Shown here one piece after another: positions 34,645 through 43,337 of a stretch of 64,000 nt of DNA. Numbering within the stretch: position 1 is the stretch's first letter; every line of letters starts with the position of its first letter. A program made the translations under genes and the position numbers. The notes under the pieces were generated by a model, which was given only the letters and a program-made list of their open reading frames with translations, had not been told where the DNA came from and searched no databases. Source of the stretch: Methylobacterium currus (GTDB lineage: Bacteria > Pseudomonadota > Alphaproteobacteria > Rhizobiales > Beijerinckiaceae); contig NZ_CP028843.1 of NCBI RefSeq assembly GCF_003058325.1, positions 487,501-551,500 of the forward strand. Reading direction: 5' to 3'.

Positions 34645-34809
34645 TCACTCCTTGTCGCCGCGATGGATGCCCTTGTCGCGGTTCTCCTTCAGGCGGCCGT
34701 CATCCGAGTGCTGGACGGTGCCCTGGTTCGGGGTATCCGGGTTCTTATGGTTGTGGCGGGTGTTATCGTCAGTATTGTTCGACTGAGATTGCTGCTTCTT
34801 GTCCGCCAT
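34645..34809 (-). CDS. Small hydrophilic protein (54 aa)
   Basis: An extremely polar protein (starting MADKKQQSQSNNTDDNTRH) of Asn, Asp, Gln, Lys and His, with almost no hydrophobic residues; it must be disordered. GGAG lies nine bases before ATG 34809. Its codons are much less GC-rich than those of neighbouring genes because of the Asn/Lys/Gln content. Such proteins are often stress-related in alphaproteobacteria, but that is inference. A terminator hairpin follows the stop. Confidence 0.72.
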   Translation of the reverse strand: MADKKQQSQSNNTDDNTRHNHKNPDTPNQGTVQHSDDGRLKENRDKGIHRGDKE

Positions 34810-35054
34810 GTCCGTATCTCCATGATCTGCGGCGCGCCGCGGTGAGTGGTTCGATAACATATGATCCGAATGCGGGTTCCTGTGAGAATTGCACGACTGC
34901 GCGGACCGGAGCGCGACATTCCGTCAGGCGCTGTTCGTTGTCGCAGGGCAATGGACAGATCTTGGTGTCGAGCCACGGTCCATGGTCCGCCACGGAACGA
35001 GGACGAACCCTGGCGGCGGCTCTGACGCCATCGATCTCATCCGGAGCGAGACCG

Positions 35055-35083
35055 TTGACGGGGGAAATGGCCATACCTATTAA
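35055..35083 (+). promoter_or_regulatory. Candidate sigma-70 promoter
   Basis: ttgacg at 35055-35060 is five of six to the -35 consensus, and tattaa at 35078-35083 lies 17 bases downstream as a -10 candidate. It is upstream of the exported protein gene at 35117. Confidence 0.4.
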
Positions 35084-35102
35084 TTATAGCACAAGCTATA
35101 AT
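35083..35102. promoter_or_regulatory. Inverted repeat, candidate operator
   Basis: attatagc (35083-35090) and gctataat (35095-35102) are exact reverse complements around acaa, directly at the proposed promoter and 15 bases before ATG 35117. The symmetric, AT-rich form in a GC-rich genome fits a dimeric regulator site. The regulator is unknown. Confidence 0.45.
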
Positions 35103-35116
35103 GATGAGCCCTTGCG

Positions 35117-36025
35117 ATGCATCGCGCCCGTTCCCCGCTCCCGTTCCGCGCCGCCAGCCTCGTCCTTGGCTGCCTCGCGGCCGCATCGGCGGTCCCGCCC
35201 GTGCAGGCCCAATCCCTGCCCACGGCCGCCGAGAACCTGACGCCCGGCGACCTCGACAGCGAGCATCTGTTCGGCTTCACCGAGGGCAGCGACCTCGGCG
35301 TGCCCGGCGAGATGGAGCTGGAATGGGAGACGAGCGGACGGCTCGGCAAGCGCCTCGGCCGCTTCCTCGCGGTCGATAGCGGCCTCGCCCTGAAGATGCC
35401 GCTGACGGCCGATCTTCGCCTCGCCCCCGGCGTCACCTTCAACGCCTACGACATCGGCACCCCCGCCCGCACCACGGGCGGTTTCAACGGCGGCTTCCTC
35501 GAGTCCCGCCTGCGCCTGCTCGACCGCCGCGCCGCACCGGTCGGCCTCACGCTCAGCATCGTGCCGGCTTACGGCTCCGTCGACGGCGGCTCGGGTGCCC
35601 CCGCGCGCAGCGTCGGGACCGATCTCGGCCTCCTGGCCGACCGCGAGCTGATCCCCGGCAGGCTGGTCGCAGCGGTCAATCTGGGCTTCGGCGTCTCCTC
35701 GACGCGGCTCGGTGCCTTGGACGAACCGATCCGCGGATCGGGGCTCGAGGCGGCCGGCGCCCTGGCCTATCAGGTCCGGCCCGGCCTCTTCGTCGGGGCC
35801 GAGGCCCGCTACGCCCGGACCTACGAGGGCCTGGCCTTCGGCCGTCTCGCCGGGGAGGCGGTCTATCTCGGGCCGACGCTCTACACGACCCTCTCGCCCC
35901 AGGCCTGGGCCTCGTTCACCTGGAACGTCCAGGTCGCCGGCCGGGCGTCGGACGAGCCCGGCCCCCTCGACCTGTCGAGCTTCGACCGGCACCAGATGCG
36001 TCTCCGGGTCGGCTACAATTTCTGA
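35117..36025 (+). CDS. Outer-membrane-type exported protein
   Basis: 302 aa. A signal peptide with cleavage after PVQAQ (about residue 31) is followed by many alternating hydrophobic strands with aromatic ends (LRLAPGVTFNAYDIG; LVAAVNLGFGVS; LFVGAEARYARTYEG; ASFTWNVQVAGR) and a final strand ending in RVGYNF. A C-terminal Phe is the recognition signal for BamA-dependent insertion, so a small outer-membrane beta barrel is likely. No porin family is recognised; function unknown. Confidence 0.8.
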   Translation: MHRARSPLPFRAASLVLGCLAAASAVPPVQAQSLPTAAENLTPGDLDSEHLFGFTEGSDLGVPGEMELEWETSGRLGKRLGRFLAVDSGLALKMPLTADLRLAPGVTFNAYDIGTPARTTGGFNGGFLESRLRLLDRRAAPVGLTLSIVPAYGSVDGGSGAPARSVGTDLGLLADRELIPGRLVAAVNLGFGVSSTRLGALDEPIRGSGLEAAGALAYQVRPGLFVGAEARYARTYEGLAFGRLAGEAVYLGPTLYTTLSPQAWASFTWNVQVAGRASDEPGPLDLSSFDRHQMRLRVGYNF

Positions 36026-36348
36026 AGCCCCGTGGATCGAGCGTGTCGCGGCGCGGGCCGCGCGACCGGTTTCGGTTGCCCTTGGGAGAGATTGCCCCTA
36101 GCATCGCCGCATGAGCCCGACCCGTCAGACGATGATCGTCCGAGGCCGACGCCGCGTTCGACGCGGTCGGCGTGACGGGGGCGTGTAGCTCCCTGCCAGC
36201 TTGAGCGGTCCTCGCGCCGCTCGCTCGGCGACCCACACCAGATCGCGTCCTCCCGAGCCTCGCGGCCATGGGCGCGGCGGGGCGTCACCTGCCCCGTGCG
36301 GCGGAGCCCGATCTCTCGGGGCCGGGGCTCAAGGCCGAGCGAACGACC
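36026..36348. other. Intergenic region, no gene seen
   Basis: About 320 bases. An imperfect palindrome (gccgacgccgcg ... cgcggtcggc, about 36149-36174) is the only visible structure. An upstream in-frame ATG at 36268 could lengthen the next gene, but that stretch does not look conserved. Confidence 0.45.
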
Positions 36349-37206
36349 GTGACGATCATCAACCCGCCGACCGTCTGGACCGTGCCGGAGCCGTTCCGCA
36401 CGATCTATACCCATGCCCGCGCGGCTCAGCCCGGCCGTACCCTGTTCGTCTCCGGCCAGTTCGGCGTCGCCCCGGACGGGCGAATGCACGAGGGCTTCGC
36501 CGATCAGCTAGCCCGAGCGATGGACAACGTCGAGGCGACGCTCGCTGCTGCCGGGATGAGGCTGCCGGACGTCGCCAAGGCGACGTTCTTCCTGACCCGT
36601 GCCGGCGACCTGCCGATGCTCGGCCAGGTGCGCCGGGCGCGCTGGGCTTCCGAGGCGCCCGCCGCCGTGACCGTCCTCGTCGTGGCGGGCCTGGCGCGTC
36701 CGGACGCGCTGGTCGAAGTCGAGGTGACGGCGGTCGCGGCCGATCCGGATGGGCACGTGCCTGACAGGCTGCGGTCCGCCACGAAGGAGGACGTGCCGCG
36801 GATCGAGGCGCTGGTGCAGACGGCTTACGCGACATGGGTCCCGATCATCGGGCGGGAGCCCACGCCGATGACCGCCGATTACGCGCTCGCGGTCCGCACG
36901 AACCGCTTCGACCTGCTGGAGCGGGACGGTGCGCTCGTCGCCCTGGTCGAGACGATCCCGCGTGCCGATCACCTCTGGATCGAGAACCTCGCGGTCTCTC
37001 CCGCCTGTCACGGGCAGGGGCTCGGCCGCCGGATGCTGCGGCACGCCGAGGACATGGCGCGGGCGCTCGGACATATGACGGTCAGGCTGGGCACGAACCA
37101 GGCCTTCGCCGGCAACGTCGATTTCTACCGGCGGGCTGGCTTCGTCGTCGAGCGCGAGGAGCCGTTCAGGGGCGGGGTCGGAATCTATCTCTCCAAGACG
37201 CTCTGA
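36349..37206 (+). CDS. RidA-like/GNAT acetyltransferase fusion
   Basis: 285 aa from GTG 36349. Residues about 1-115 are a YjgF/RidA fold (PFRTIYTHARAAQPGRTLFVSGQFGVAPDGRM, in parts; MDNVEATLAAAGMRLPDVAKATFFL; DALVEVEVTAVA). Residues about 125-285 are a GNAT acetyltransferase: LWIENLAVSPACHGQGLGRRML carries strand 4 and the acetyl-CoA loop (QGLGRR), then NVDFYRRAGFVVE. RidA deaminases need an Arg in the PAR segment before the second-last strand; here it reads PAAVTVLVV, so imine deaminase activity is doubtful. The start could be ATG 36268 (312 aa). Known families, unusual as a fusion; substrate unknown. Confidence 0.82.
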   Translation: MTIINPPTVWTVPEPFRTIYTHARAAQPGRTLFVSGQFGVAPDGRMHEGFADQLARAMDNVEATLAAAGMRLPDVAKATFFLTRAGDLPMLGQVRRARWASEAPAAVTVLVVAGLARPDALVEVEVTAVAADPDGHVPDRLRSATKEDVPRIEALVQTAYATWVPIIGREPTPMTADYALAVRTNRFDLLERDGALVALVETIPRADHLWIENLAVSPACHGQGLGRRMLRHAEDMARALGHMTVRLGTNQAFAGNVDFYRRAGFVVEREEPFRGGVGIYLSKTL

Positions 37207-37247
37207 GCCGGGAGGCGGGCCCGGCATCGCGCCGTGCCCGCCTTCCC

Positions 37248-37315
37248 GCCCACGCTCTCTCGCCGCCCACGCTCTCTCGCCGCCCACGCTCTCTCGCCGC
37301 CCACGCATTCTCGTC
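37248..37315. repeat. 17-bp tandem repeat (3 full units plus a diverged one)
   Basis: Units of gcccacgctctctcgcc at 37248-37264, 37265-37281 and 37282-37298, then a diverged fourth copy. It fills the gap between two convergent genes (stops at 37206 and 37323) and is non-coding. Confidence 0.9.
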
Positions 37316-37322
37316 CGTGCCG

Positions 37323-38945
37323 TCACCCCACCCCCGTCGGCCCATCGAGCGTCAGGCGCACTCGCCGCGCCAGCTCCATCCGCCGATAGGGCTTGTTGAT
37401 GATCTCGAACTCGCTGCCGCCGGCATCGGTGCGCTCGATCGAGGCCTCGGCGTAGCCGGTGGTCAGCAGCACCTTGATCCGCGGCTGGCGCTCGCGGGCC
37501 GCGCGGGCGAGGAGCACGCCGTTCATGCCGCCGGGCATGATCAGGTCGGAGAACAGCAGGTCGACCTTGCCGCCGGCGTCGAGGAGGTCCAGCGCCTCCT
37601 GGGGGCCATGGGCGACGAGCACCGTGTAGCCGAAATCCTCCAGGATCACCTTGGCGGTGGCGGCGACGTCCGGGCGATCGTCGACCACCAGGATGGTCTC
37701 GGTGCCGGTCCGGTCGGTGGCCCGCGGCGCCGGGCGGCGCTCGGTGGCGACCGCCTGGTCGGTGGCCGGGAAGAGCAGGCGCACGGTGGTGCCGTGGCCG
37801 AGCTCGGAGGTGATCCGCACCGTGCCGCCGGATTGCTTGGCGAAGCCGTACACCATGGCGAGGCCGAGACCCGTGCCGCGGCCCTCCTCCTTGGTGGTGA
37901 AGAACGGCTCCATCACCCGCGCCAGGATCTCCGGCGGCATGCCGAGCCCGGTATCCTGCATGTGCACCACCGCGTAGGGGCCCGGCCGCAGCATCAGCAG
38001 CAGGGCCATCTCGTCGTCGATGGTCAGGTTCTCGGTCCGGATCGTCACCGTGCCGCCGCCCGGCATCGCATCGCGGGCGTTGAGCAGCACGTTGAGCAAC
38101 GCCACCTCGGCCTGGGTCGGGTCGATGCGGCAGTTCCACAGGTCGGGCGCGAGGTCCGTGCGCACCACGACGTGGTCGCCGAGGGTGCGCCCGGTGATCT
38201 CGTTCATGCCGCGCACGAGGTTGTTGAGGTTCAGCGCCCGTCCGTCGAGACGCTGCTTGCGGGCGAAGGCGAGGAGCTGGTGGGTGAGCCGGGCGGCCCG
38301 GTCGGTCGCGGCGCGGATCGCCGCGCCGGCACCCGTCAGCCGCGTCGCGTCGATCTTCGGATGCTCGGCGAGCGCCAGAACCACGTCGGTATAGCCGCTG
38401 ATGACCTGGAGCAGGTTATTGAAGTCGTGCGCGATGCCGCCGGTGAGCTGGCCCAGGGCCTCCATCTTCTGTGCCTGGTGCAGGGCCAGCTCGGCGTCGC
38501 GGCGGCGCGACACGTCGAGCTGCGAGCCGAAGAAATAGACCAGCTCGCCCTTCTTGTCGTAGACCGGCGAGATGAACAGCGCGTTCCAGAAGGTCGATCC
38601 GTCCTTGCGGTAGTTCAGGATCTCGGTGGCGATCTCCTTCCGCTCGGCGATGGCGCGGCGCACCTCCGAGATCGTCTCGCGGTCGGTCTCGGGTCCTTGC
38701 AGGAAGCGGCAATTGGTGCCGACCAGCTCCTCCGGCCGGTAGCCGGTCATGCGCAGGAAGGCCTGGTTGGCGAAAACGATCGGGTTGTCCGGCTGGTGCG
38801 GGTCGGTCACGATCATCGGCATCCGCGTCGTCTCGACGGCGGCGAAGAAGATGTCCGAATGGGTGTCGTGGACGGCGCGCGGACCGCGCCCGGTGACGGC
38901 GGGCCCGAGGCCGCCGAGATCCGGTTTCTCTGCGATGTCCGCCAT
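37323..38945 (-). CDS. LOV-domain blue-light hybrid histidine kinase
   Basis: 540-aa soluble photoreceptor kinase. The N-terminal PAS domain is a LOV domain: GTNCRFLQG carries the flavin-reactive Cys79, with downstream [16 protein letters not shown] and the closing strand [10 protein letters not shown] that contact FMN. HisKA follows with phospho-acceptor His173 ([10 protein letters not shown]), then HATPase ([31 protein letters not shown]) and a C-terminal receiver domain (ILVVDDRPD acidic pocket; phospho-Asp in [11 protein letters not shown]; Lys in IINKPYR). Light should form the Cys-FMN adduct and alter phosphorylation; the output regulator is not adjacent. Promoter region 38946-39470 is shared with the peroxiredoxin gene. 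Confidence 0.95.
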   Translation of the reverse strand: MADIAEKPDLGGLGPAVTGRGPRAVHDTHSDIFFAAVETTRMPMIVTDPHQPDNPIVFANQAFLRMTGYRPEELVGTNCRFLQGPETDRETISEVRRAIAERKEIATEILNYRKDGSTFWNALFISPVYDKKGELVYFFGSQLDVSRRRDAELALHQAQKMEALGQLTGGIAHDFNNLLQVISGYTDVVLALAEHPKIDATRLTGAGAAIRAATDRAARLTHQLLAFARKQRLDGRALNLNNLVRGMNEITGRTLGDHVVVRTDLAPDLWNCRIDPTQAEVALLNVLLNARDAMPGGGTVTIRTENLTIDDEMALLLMLRPGPYAVVHMQDTGLGMPPEILARVMEPFFTTKEEGRGTGLGLAMVYGFAKQSGGTVRITSELGHGTTVRLLFPATDQAVATERRPAPRATDRTGTETILVVDDRPDVAATAKVILEDFGYTVLVAHGPQEALDLLDAGGKVDLLFSDLIMPGGMNGVLLARAARERQPRIKVLLTTGYAEASIERTDAGGSEFEIINKPYRRMELARRVRLTLDGPTGVG

Positions 38946-39470
38946 TCAGGAGCCCCCGTGCCGCCGGCTGAGCCACGCGGCACCGCGGTCCGGTCTCAGT
39001 CGCCCGGGATCAGATAGGCGCCGGCGACCGATATCAACCGGCCCCAAAGGATAGTGCACGATTTCCAGAAGCGCGACTATGTCGCGGCCGCATCGCGGAA
39101 CGCATTGAGCCGGGACGTGACCGGGCAGCGGCCGAACTCGTCTGGCGGCGACGGGTCCGCCTCAACCCTGGATGTCCGCTTCGTCTGCGCTCCGGTCTCG
39201 GGATGACCGCTGCTTGGGACCGGCCATCCGGCGCGCGGCCCGCCGTCGGCCAAGGGCGATTTTCGCCGTGACCGCCGGCCCGTCGCGGGGCTATGCAGAG
39301 GTGCACGGGGCAACTCTGCTCAGTTCCTGGTTTTTGCATCATTTTTGCCGCCGAACCGGTGACCAGTTCGGCGAATGATGCTTAGGCTCGCGGCACACGT
39401 TTCGCTCGTCCACGATTCTTCTCGCCCGAGACACGTTTCGCCCAAGATTCCCCGCACCCAAGAGGTTTCG
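38946..39470. other. Divergent intergenic region, no gene seen
   Basis: About 525 bases between the LOV kinase and the peroxiredoxin. Small minus-strand frames (39034-39342) translate to Arg/Pro/Ser-rich sequence typical of non-coding high-GC DNA. Both promoters must lie here; no specific site is identified. Confidence 0.5.
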
Positions 39471-39998
39471 ATGCAGCCCGCCAGCGTCCCGGACGTGACC
39501 TTCCATACCCGCGTCAGGAACGAGGCCCTCGGCGGTCCCAACCCGTTCGAGTGGAAGGACCTCACCTCCGCCGAGGTGTTCGGCGGCCGCAACATCGTGC
39601 TGTTCGCGCTGCCCGGCGCCTTCACGCCGGCCTGCTCGGACGACCACCTGCCGGGCTACGAGCAGCAGGCCGACGCCTTCGCGTCGCTCGGCATCGATCA
39701 GGTGATCTGCCTGTCGGTCAACGACGCCTTCGTGATGTACCAGTGGGCGCGCTCGAAGGGCATCGAGAAGGTGTTCATGCTGCCCGACGGCAATGCCGAC
39801 TTCACGCGCCAGATGGGCATGCTGGTCAAGCGCGGCCGCCAGGGCATGGGGATGCGCAGCTGGCGCTACTCCATGCATGTCGAGGACGGCACGATCCGGA
39901 AGATCTTCGCCGAGCCAGGTTTTCGCGATGACCCGCCCGGGGTCGGCCTGACGGTCTCGGATGCCGGGACGATGCTCGACTACCTGAGGAGCCGGTAG
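39471..39998 (+). CDS. Peroxiredoxin (Prx5/glutaredoxin-dependent type)
   Basis: 175-aa thiol peroxidase that reduces peroxides. The active site PGAFTPACSDDHLPGY carries the peroxidatic Cys (about residue 56), in the order characteristic of the Prx5 subfamily, with the downstream CLSVNDAFVMYQWAR segment also typical. No fused glutaredoxin domain. ATG 39471 is preceded by AGAGG; an in-frame ATG at 39375 would add 32 non-conserved residues. Converges with the broken LysR gene two bases away. Confidence 0.95.
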   Translation: MQPASVPDVTFHTRVRNEALGGPNPFEWKDLTSAEVFGGRNIVLFALPGAFTPACSDDHLPGYEQQADAFASLGIDQVICLSVNDAFVMYQWARSKGIEKVFMLPDGNADFTRQMGMLVKRGRQGMGMRSWRYSMHVEDGTIRKIFAEPGFRDDPPGVGLTVSDAGTMLDYLRSR

Positions 39999-40000
39999 GG

Positions 40001-40887
40001 TCAGATCCGCAGCGCCTCCACGAAGGCGCGGAACGCGGCGGTCGGCTGGCGCCGGCTCGGATAGTAGAGCTGGTTCGGCGGCAGGACCGGCGCCCATCCG
40101 CAGAGAACCTCGACCAGCGCGCCGCTCTCGATCTGGCGATCGACGCAAGGCCGCGGCAGGCAGGCGACGCCGAGGGCCGAGACGGCGGCATCCCGCATCA
40201 GGTCGACGTCGTTGGTGACGAACGAGCCCGGCACGGTGCGGGCGAAACGGTGTTCGTCCTTCGCGAACTCCCAGACGTGGATCGTCCCGGACGAGGTGTA
40301 GCGGTAGCAGAGGCAGCAATGCCGGCCGAGATCGTCGGGCGCCTCCGGCGGCGCCCTTGCCGCCAGGTAGGCGGGGGCGGCCACGAAGGCGAGGGAAAGG
40401 CGTCGCTGATGCGGACCGAGATCATGTCCCGCTGGACTTCGCCCTCGTGCCGGACGCCGCAATCGAACCGGCCGGCCACGATGTCAACGAGGCCGTCATC
40501 GACGACGAGCTCGACCGCGACGTCGGGATAGGCGGCGGCGAAGCCGGGAAGGCGCGGCAGGACGACGTGCATGGCCGCCGGCCGATGGGCGTTGACCCGG
40601 ACGCGGCCGGTGGGCCGCGCGCGGGTCGAGTCCAGGGCGCCGAGCGCATCGTCGACGGCGGCCATGGCCGGGCGAAGGCTCAGCAAAAGGTCCGCGCCGG
40701 CCTGCGTCGGCGCCAGCGACCGCGTGGTCCGGTCGAGAAGGCGGGTGCCGAGCTTCGCTTCGAGCGTGCGCATGGCATGGCTGAGCGCGGAGGCCGACAG
40801 GCCGAGCCGGGTCGCGGCCCGCGCGAAGCTGCCGGCCTCGACGATGGCCGCGAAGACGGCGAGCCCGGACCAGAGATCACGATCCAC
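40001..40887 (-). pseudogene. LysR-family regulator, frameshifted
   Basis: The first part (from ATG 40887) is a normal LysR protein: winged helix SFARAATRLGLSASALSHAM, linker and first half of the effector domain up to RDMISVRISDA. Near 40396-40404 similarity jumps to another frame (RLSLAFVAAPAYLAA), which runs on to a normal LysR C-terminus and stops at 40001. Neither half is a complete regulator. A sequencing error is possible, but as given the gene is broken. It is divergent from the aldo/keto reductase, its likely former target. Confidence 0.85.
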
Positions 40888-41029
40888 GGCTGAGAATCCT
40901 TCAGCAACCCGTGCGGCCTGCCCCGTCTAATCCGCGGCCCTCCGCCGGTCCATCCTCGGTGCGCCCTCCGGGTGACCGGCCGCGGACCCTCGCGGCCGGA
41001 GCACCGTCCCGACGAGACAGGACCTTTCG

Positions 41030-42142
41030 ATGGACCTTCGATCCCTCCGCCCCCTCGGCCAGTCCGGGCTCCTCGTCAGCCCGCTCGCGCTCGGCACGAT
41101 GACCTTCGGCACGCCGCGCTGGGGCCTGGACGAGGCCGGCAGCCGCGCGGTGTTCGACCGCTACGTCGCGCTCGGCGGCAATTTCATCGACACGGCCGAC
41201 GTCTATGCGGGCGGCCGCTCGGAGGAGATGGTCGGCCGCTTCGTCGCCGAGGGCGGCTTGCGCGACCGCCTGGTGCTCGCCACGAAGTCCGGCTTCGCGA
41301 CCGGCCGGGGTCCGCACGAGGGCGGCAACGGCGCCCGGCACGTCCGCGCCGCGCTCGACCGCTCGCTGGCGCGGCTGCGCACCGACTTCATCGACCTGTA
41401 CTGGGTCCATGTCTGGGACGGCATCACGCCGGCCGAGGAGCTGCTGGAGACGATGACGGCCCTGATCCGGGCGGGCAAGATCCGCTACTGGGGCCTGTCG
41501 AACACGCCGGCCTGGTACGTGGCGGAGATCGCCACCCTGGCGCGGCTGCGCGGCCGGCCGGGGCCGATCGGGCTGCAATACTTCTACGCCCTCGTCGAGC
41601 GCGGGGTCGAGAGCGAGCACGTCCCCCTCGGCCGGGCCTTCGGCCTGGGCCTCGTTCCCTGGAGCCCGCTCGCCTACGGCCTGCTGACGGGCAAGTACGA
41701 TCGGGCCGCCGTGGAGGCGGGCCCGCCGCGTCGGAGCGGCCCGCCGAACGAGGCCACCGGACACGGGCCGGCGGGCCTCGTGGAAGGCGGGCGGCTCGAC
41801 GGCGACAATCCCTTCGGCGACAACCTGTTCACGGAGCGGAACTGGCGGATCGTCGATGCCGTGACGCGCGTCGCCGCGGAGGCCGGCGAAACCCCCGCCC
41901 GCGTGGCCTTGGCCTGGGTGATCGGACGCCCGGGCGTCGCCTCGACCCTGATGGGGGTCAGCCGGGACGGGCAGGTGACCGACAACGTGGCGGCGCTCGG
42001 TCTGACGCTGTCGGCCGAGCACCTGGCGGCGCTCGAGGCCGCGAGCGGCGGGCGCGAGCCGATGCTCTACGGGCTGTCGCGCCCGCCCCTGCGCGACCAG
42101 GTCGTGTTCGGCGGCGCCGACATCCGGGGCTGGCCCGCCTGA
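41030..42142 (+). CDS. Aldo/keto reductase
   Basis: NADPH-dependent TIM-barrel oxidoreductase of 370 aa that reduces aldehydes or ketones. The catalytic tetrad is visible: Asp and Tyr in FIDTADVYAGG, Lys in LATKSGF and His in YWVHVWDG. Cofactor-binding segments are WGLSNTPAW, VPWSPLAYGLLTG and the C-terminal SRDGQVTDNVAAL. It diverges from a frameshifted LysR gene, so regulation may be lost. Converges with lpxB (7-bp gap). Confidence 0.92.
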   Translation: MDLRSLRPLGQSGLLVSPLALGTMTFGTPRWGLDEAGSRAVFDRYVALGGNFIDTADVYAGGRSEEMVGRFVAEGGLRDRLVLATKSGFATGRGPHEGGNGARHVRAALDRSLARLRTDFIDLYWVHVWDGITPAEELLETMTALIRAGKIRYWGLSNTPAWYVAEIATLARLRGRPGPIGLQYFYALVERGVESEHVPLGRAFGLGLVPWSPLAYGLLTGKYDRAAVEAGPPRRSGPPNEATGHGPAGLVEGGRLDGDNPFGDNLFTERNWRIVDAVTRVAAEAGETPARVALAWVIGRPGVASTLMGVSRDGQVTDNVAALGLTLSAEHLAALEAASGGREPMLYGLSRPPLRDQVVFGGADIRGWPA

Positions 42143-42149
42143 CGAGAGC

Positions 42150-43337
42150 TCAGGCCGGCCGGTGCCGCCCTGCCTCCAGCACGATCCGGGCGGCGCTGCG
42201 GCTCGGATCGTCGCCGTCGGGCAGCCGCATCGTGGCGTCGAGCCGGGCGAGGGCCGCTTCCTGCGCCGCCCGGGCCGGGCCCTCGGGCAGGAGCGGGCCG
42301 AGCGCCGCCGCCAGCCGTTCGGGCGTGCACTCGGCCTGGATCAGCTCGGGAATGGCGTTCTCGGCCAGGATCAGGTTGGGCAGCACGATCGTCGGCACCT
42401 GGATCAGGCGGCGCACGATCACCTCCTCGATCTTCGGCACCTGATAGGCCACCACCATCGGCACGCCGGCGAGCGCCAGTTCGAGCGTCACCGTGCCGGA
42501 GGCGGCGAGCGCCGCCCGGGCCCGCCGGAAGGTCGCGAGCTTGTCGGCCTCGCCGTCGATCAGGCGCGGGCGCACCGGCCAGGTGCCGGCGAGGCGCTCG
42601 ATCAGGGCGCGATGGCGCGACACCGCCGGCAGCTCGACCGTGAAGGCGTGGCCCTGCGCCTGCACCGTGGCCAGCGTCGCGCCGAAGATCGGCATCAGCC
42701 GCTCGATCTCGCTGCGGCGCGAGCCCGGCAGCACCGCCAGGACCGGCGAGGGGCCTTGGCGGGCCTCGCTCTCGGCGGGGCCGGGGCGCAGCTCGCCCAG
42801 GCGCTCGATCAACGGGTGGCCGACATAGGTGCAGGCCGGCCCGCCGAGGCGGCGATGGGCGTCGGGCTCGAACGGCAGCAGGGCGAGGACGTGGTCGATG
42901 TAGCCGCGCATGGTCTTCGCCCGCCACGGGCGCCAGGCCCAGACGCTCGGGCTGACGTAATCGACCACGGGGAGATCCGGCAGCTGCCGGCGCACCCGGC
43001 TCGCCACCGCATGGGTGAAGCCCGGGCTGTCGATGATGACGAGCACGTCGGGACGGGCCGCCACGCAGGCCCGCACGGTCTGGCGGATGCGCCGCATCAG
43101 GAGGCGGATGCGCGCCGCCACCGCGAGGTAGCCGATCACCGCCACGTCCTCGAGCGGGAACAGCGACTCCATTCCCTCCGCCGCCATGGCGTCGCCGCCG
43201 ACGCCGGCGAGCGTGAGCGGCCGGTCCGAGAGGGCGCGCAGCGAGCGGATCAGCTTGGCGCCGAGCTGGTCGCCGGATTCCTCGCCGGCCACCAGCCAGA
43301 TCGCAAGGGGACGTTGCGTGTCGGGACGCTCGCTCAA
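42150..43337 (-). CDS. lpxB: Lipid-A-disaccharide synthase
   Basis: GT-B glycosyltransferase of 395 aa at the inner membrane that joins UDP-2,3-diacylglucosamine and lipid X to the lipid A disaccharide. Recognisable LpxB segments are AGEESGDQLGAKLIRSL at the N-terminus, GVGGDAM, DVAVIGY, the SPSVWAWRPWRAK block, ALLPFEPD and VLPGSRRSEIERL. ATG 43337 overlaps the lpxI stop (ATGA), giving translational coupling. It is the last gene of the leftward lipid A cluster. Confidence 0.96.
   Translation of the reverse strand: MSERPDTQRPLAIWLVAGEESGDQLGAKLIRSLRALSDRPLTLAGVGGDAMAAEGMESLFPLEDVAVIGYLAVAARIRLLMRRIRQTVRACVAARPDVLVIIDSPGFTHAVASRVRRQLPDLPVVDYVSPSVWAWRPWRAKTMRGYIDHVLALLPFEPDAHRRLGGPACTYVGHPLIERLGELRPGPAESEARQGPSPVLAVLPGSRRSEIERLMPIFGATLATVQAQGHAFTVELPAVSRHRALIERLAGTWPVRPRLIDGEADKLATFRRARAALAASGTVTLELALAGVPMVVAYQVPKIEEVIVRRLIQVPTIVLPNLILAENAIPELIQAECTPERLAAALGPLLPEGPARAAQEAALARLDATMRLPDGDDPSRSAARIVLEAGRHRPA

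Larger units (their letters stand above)
34810..35116. other. AT-richer divergent intergenic region
   Basis: About 300 bases between the 54-aa gene and the outer-membrane-type protein gene, clearly lower in GC than the surroundings. It contains a promoter candidate and a perfect inverted repeat near its right end, listed separately. No gene is evident. Confidence 0.55.

Noticed and set aside
39034-39342. Minus-strand frames upstream of the peroxiredoxin
   Set aside because: Their products (containing RHSRASGN) are the typical spurious peptides of intergenic repeats in such genomes.
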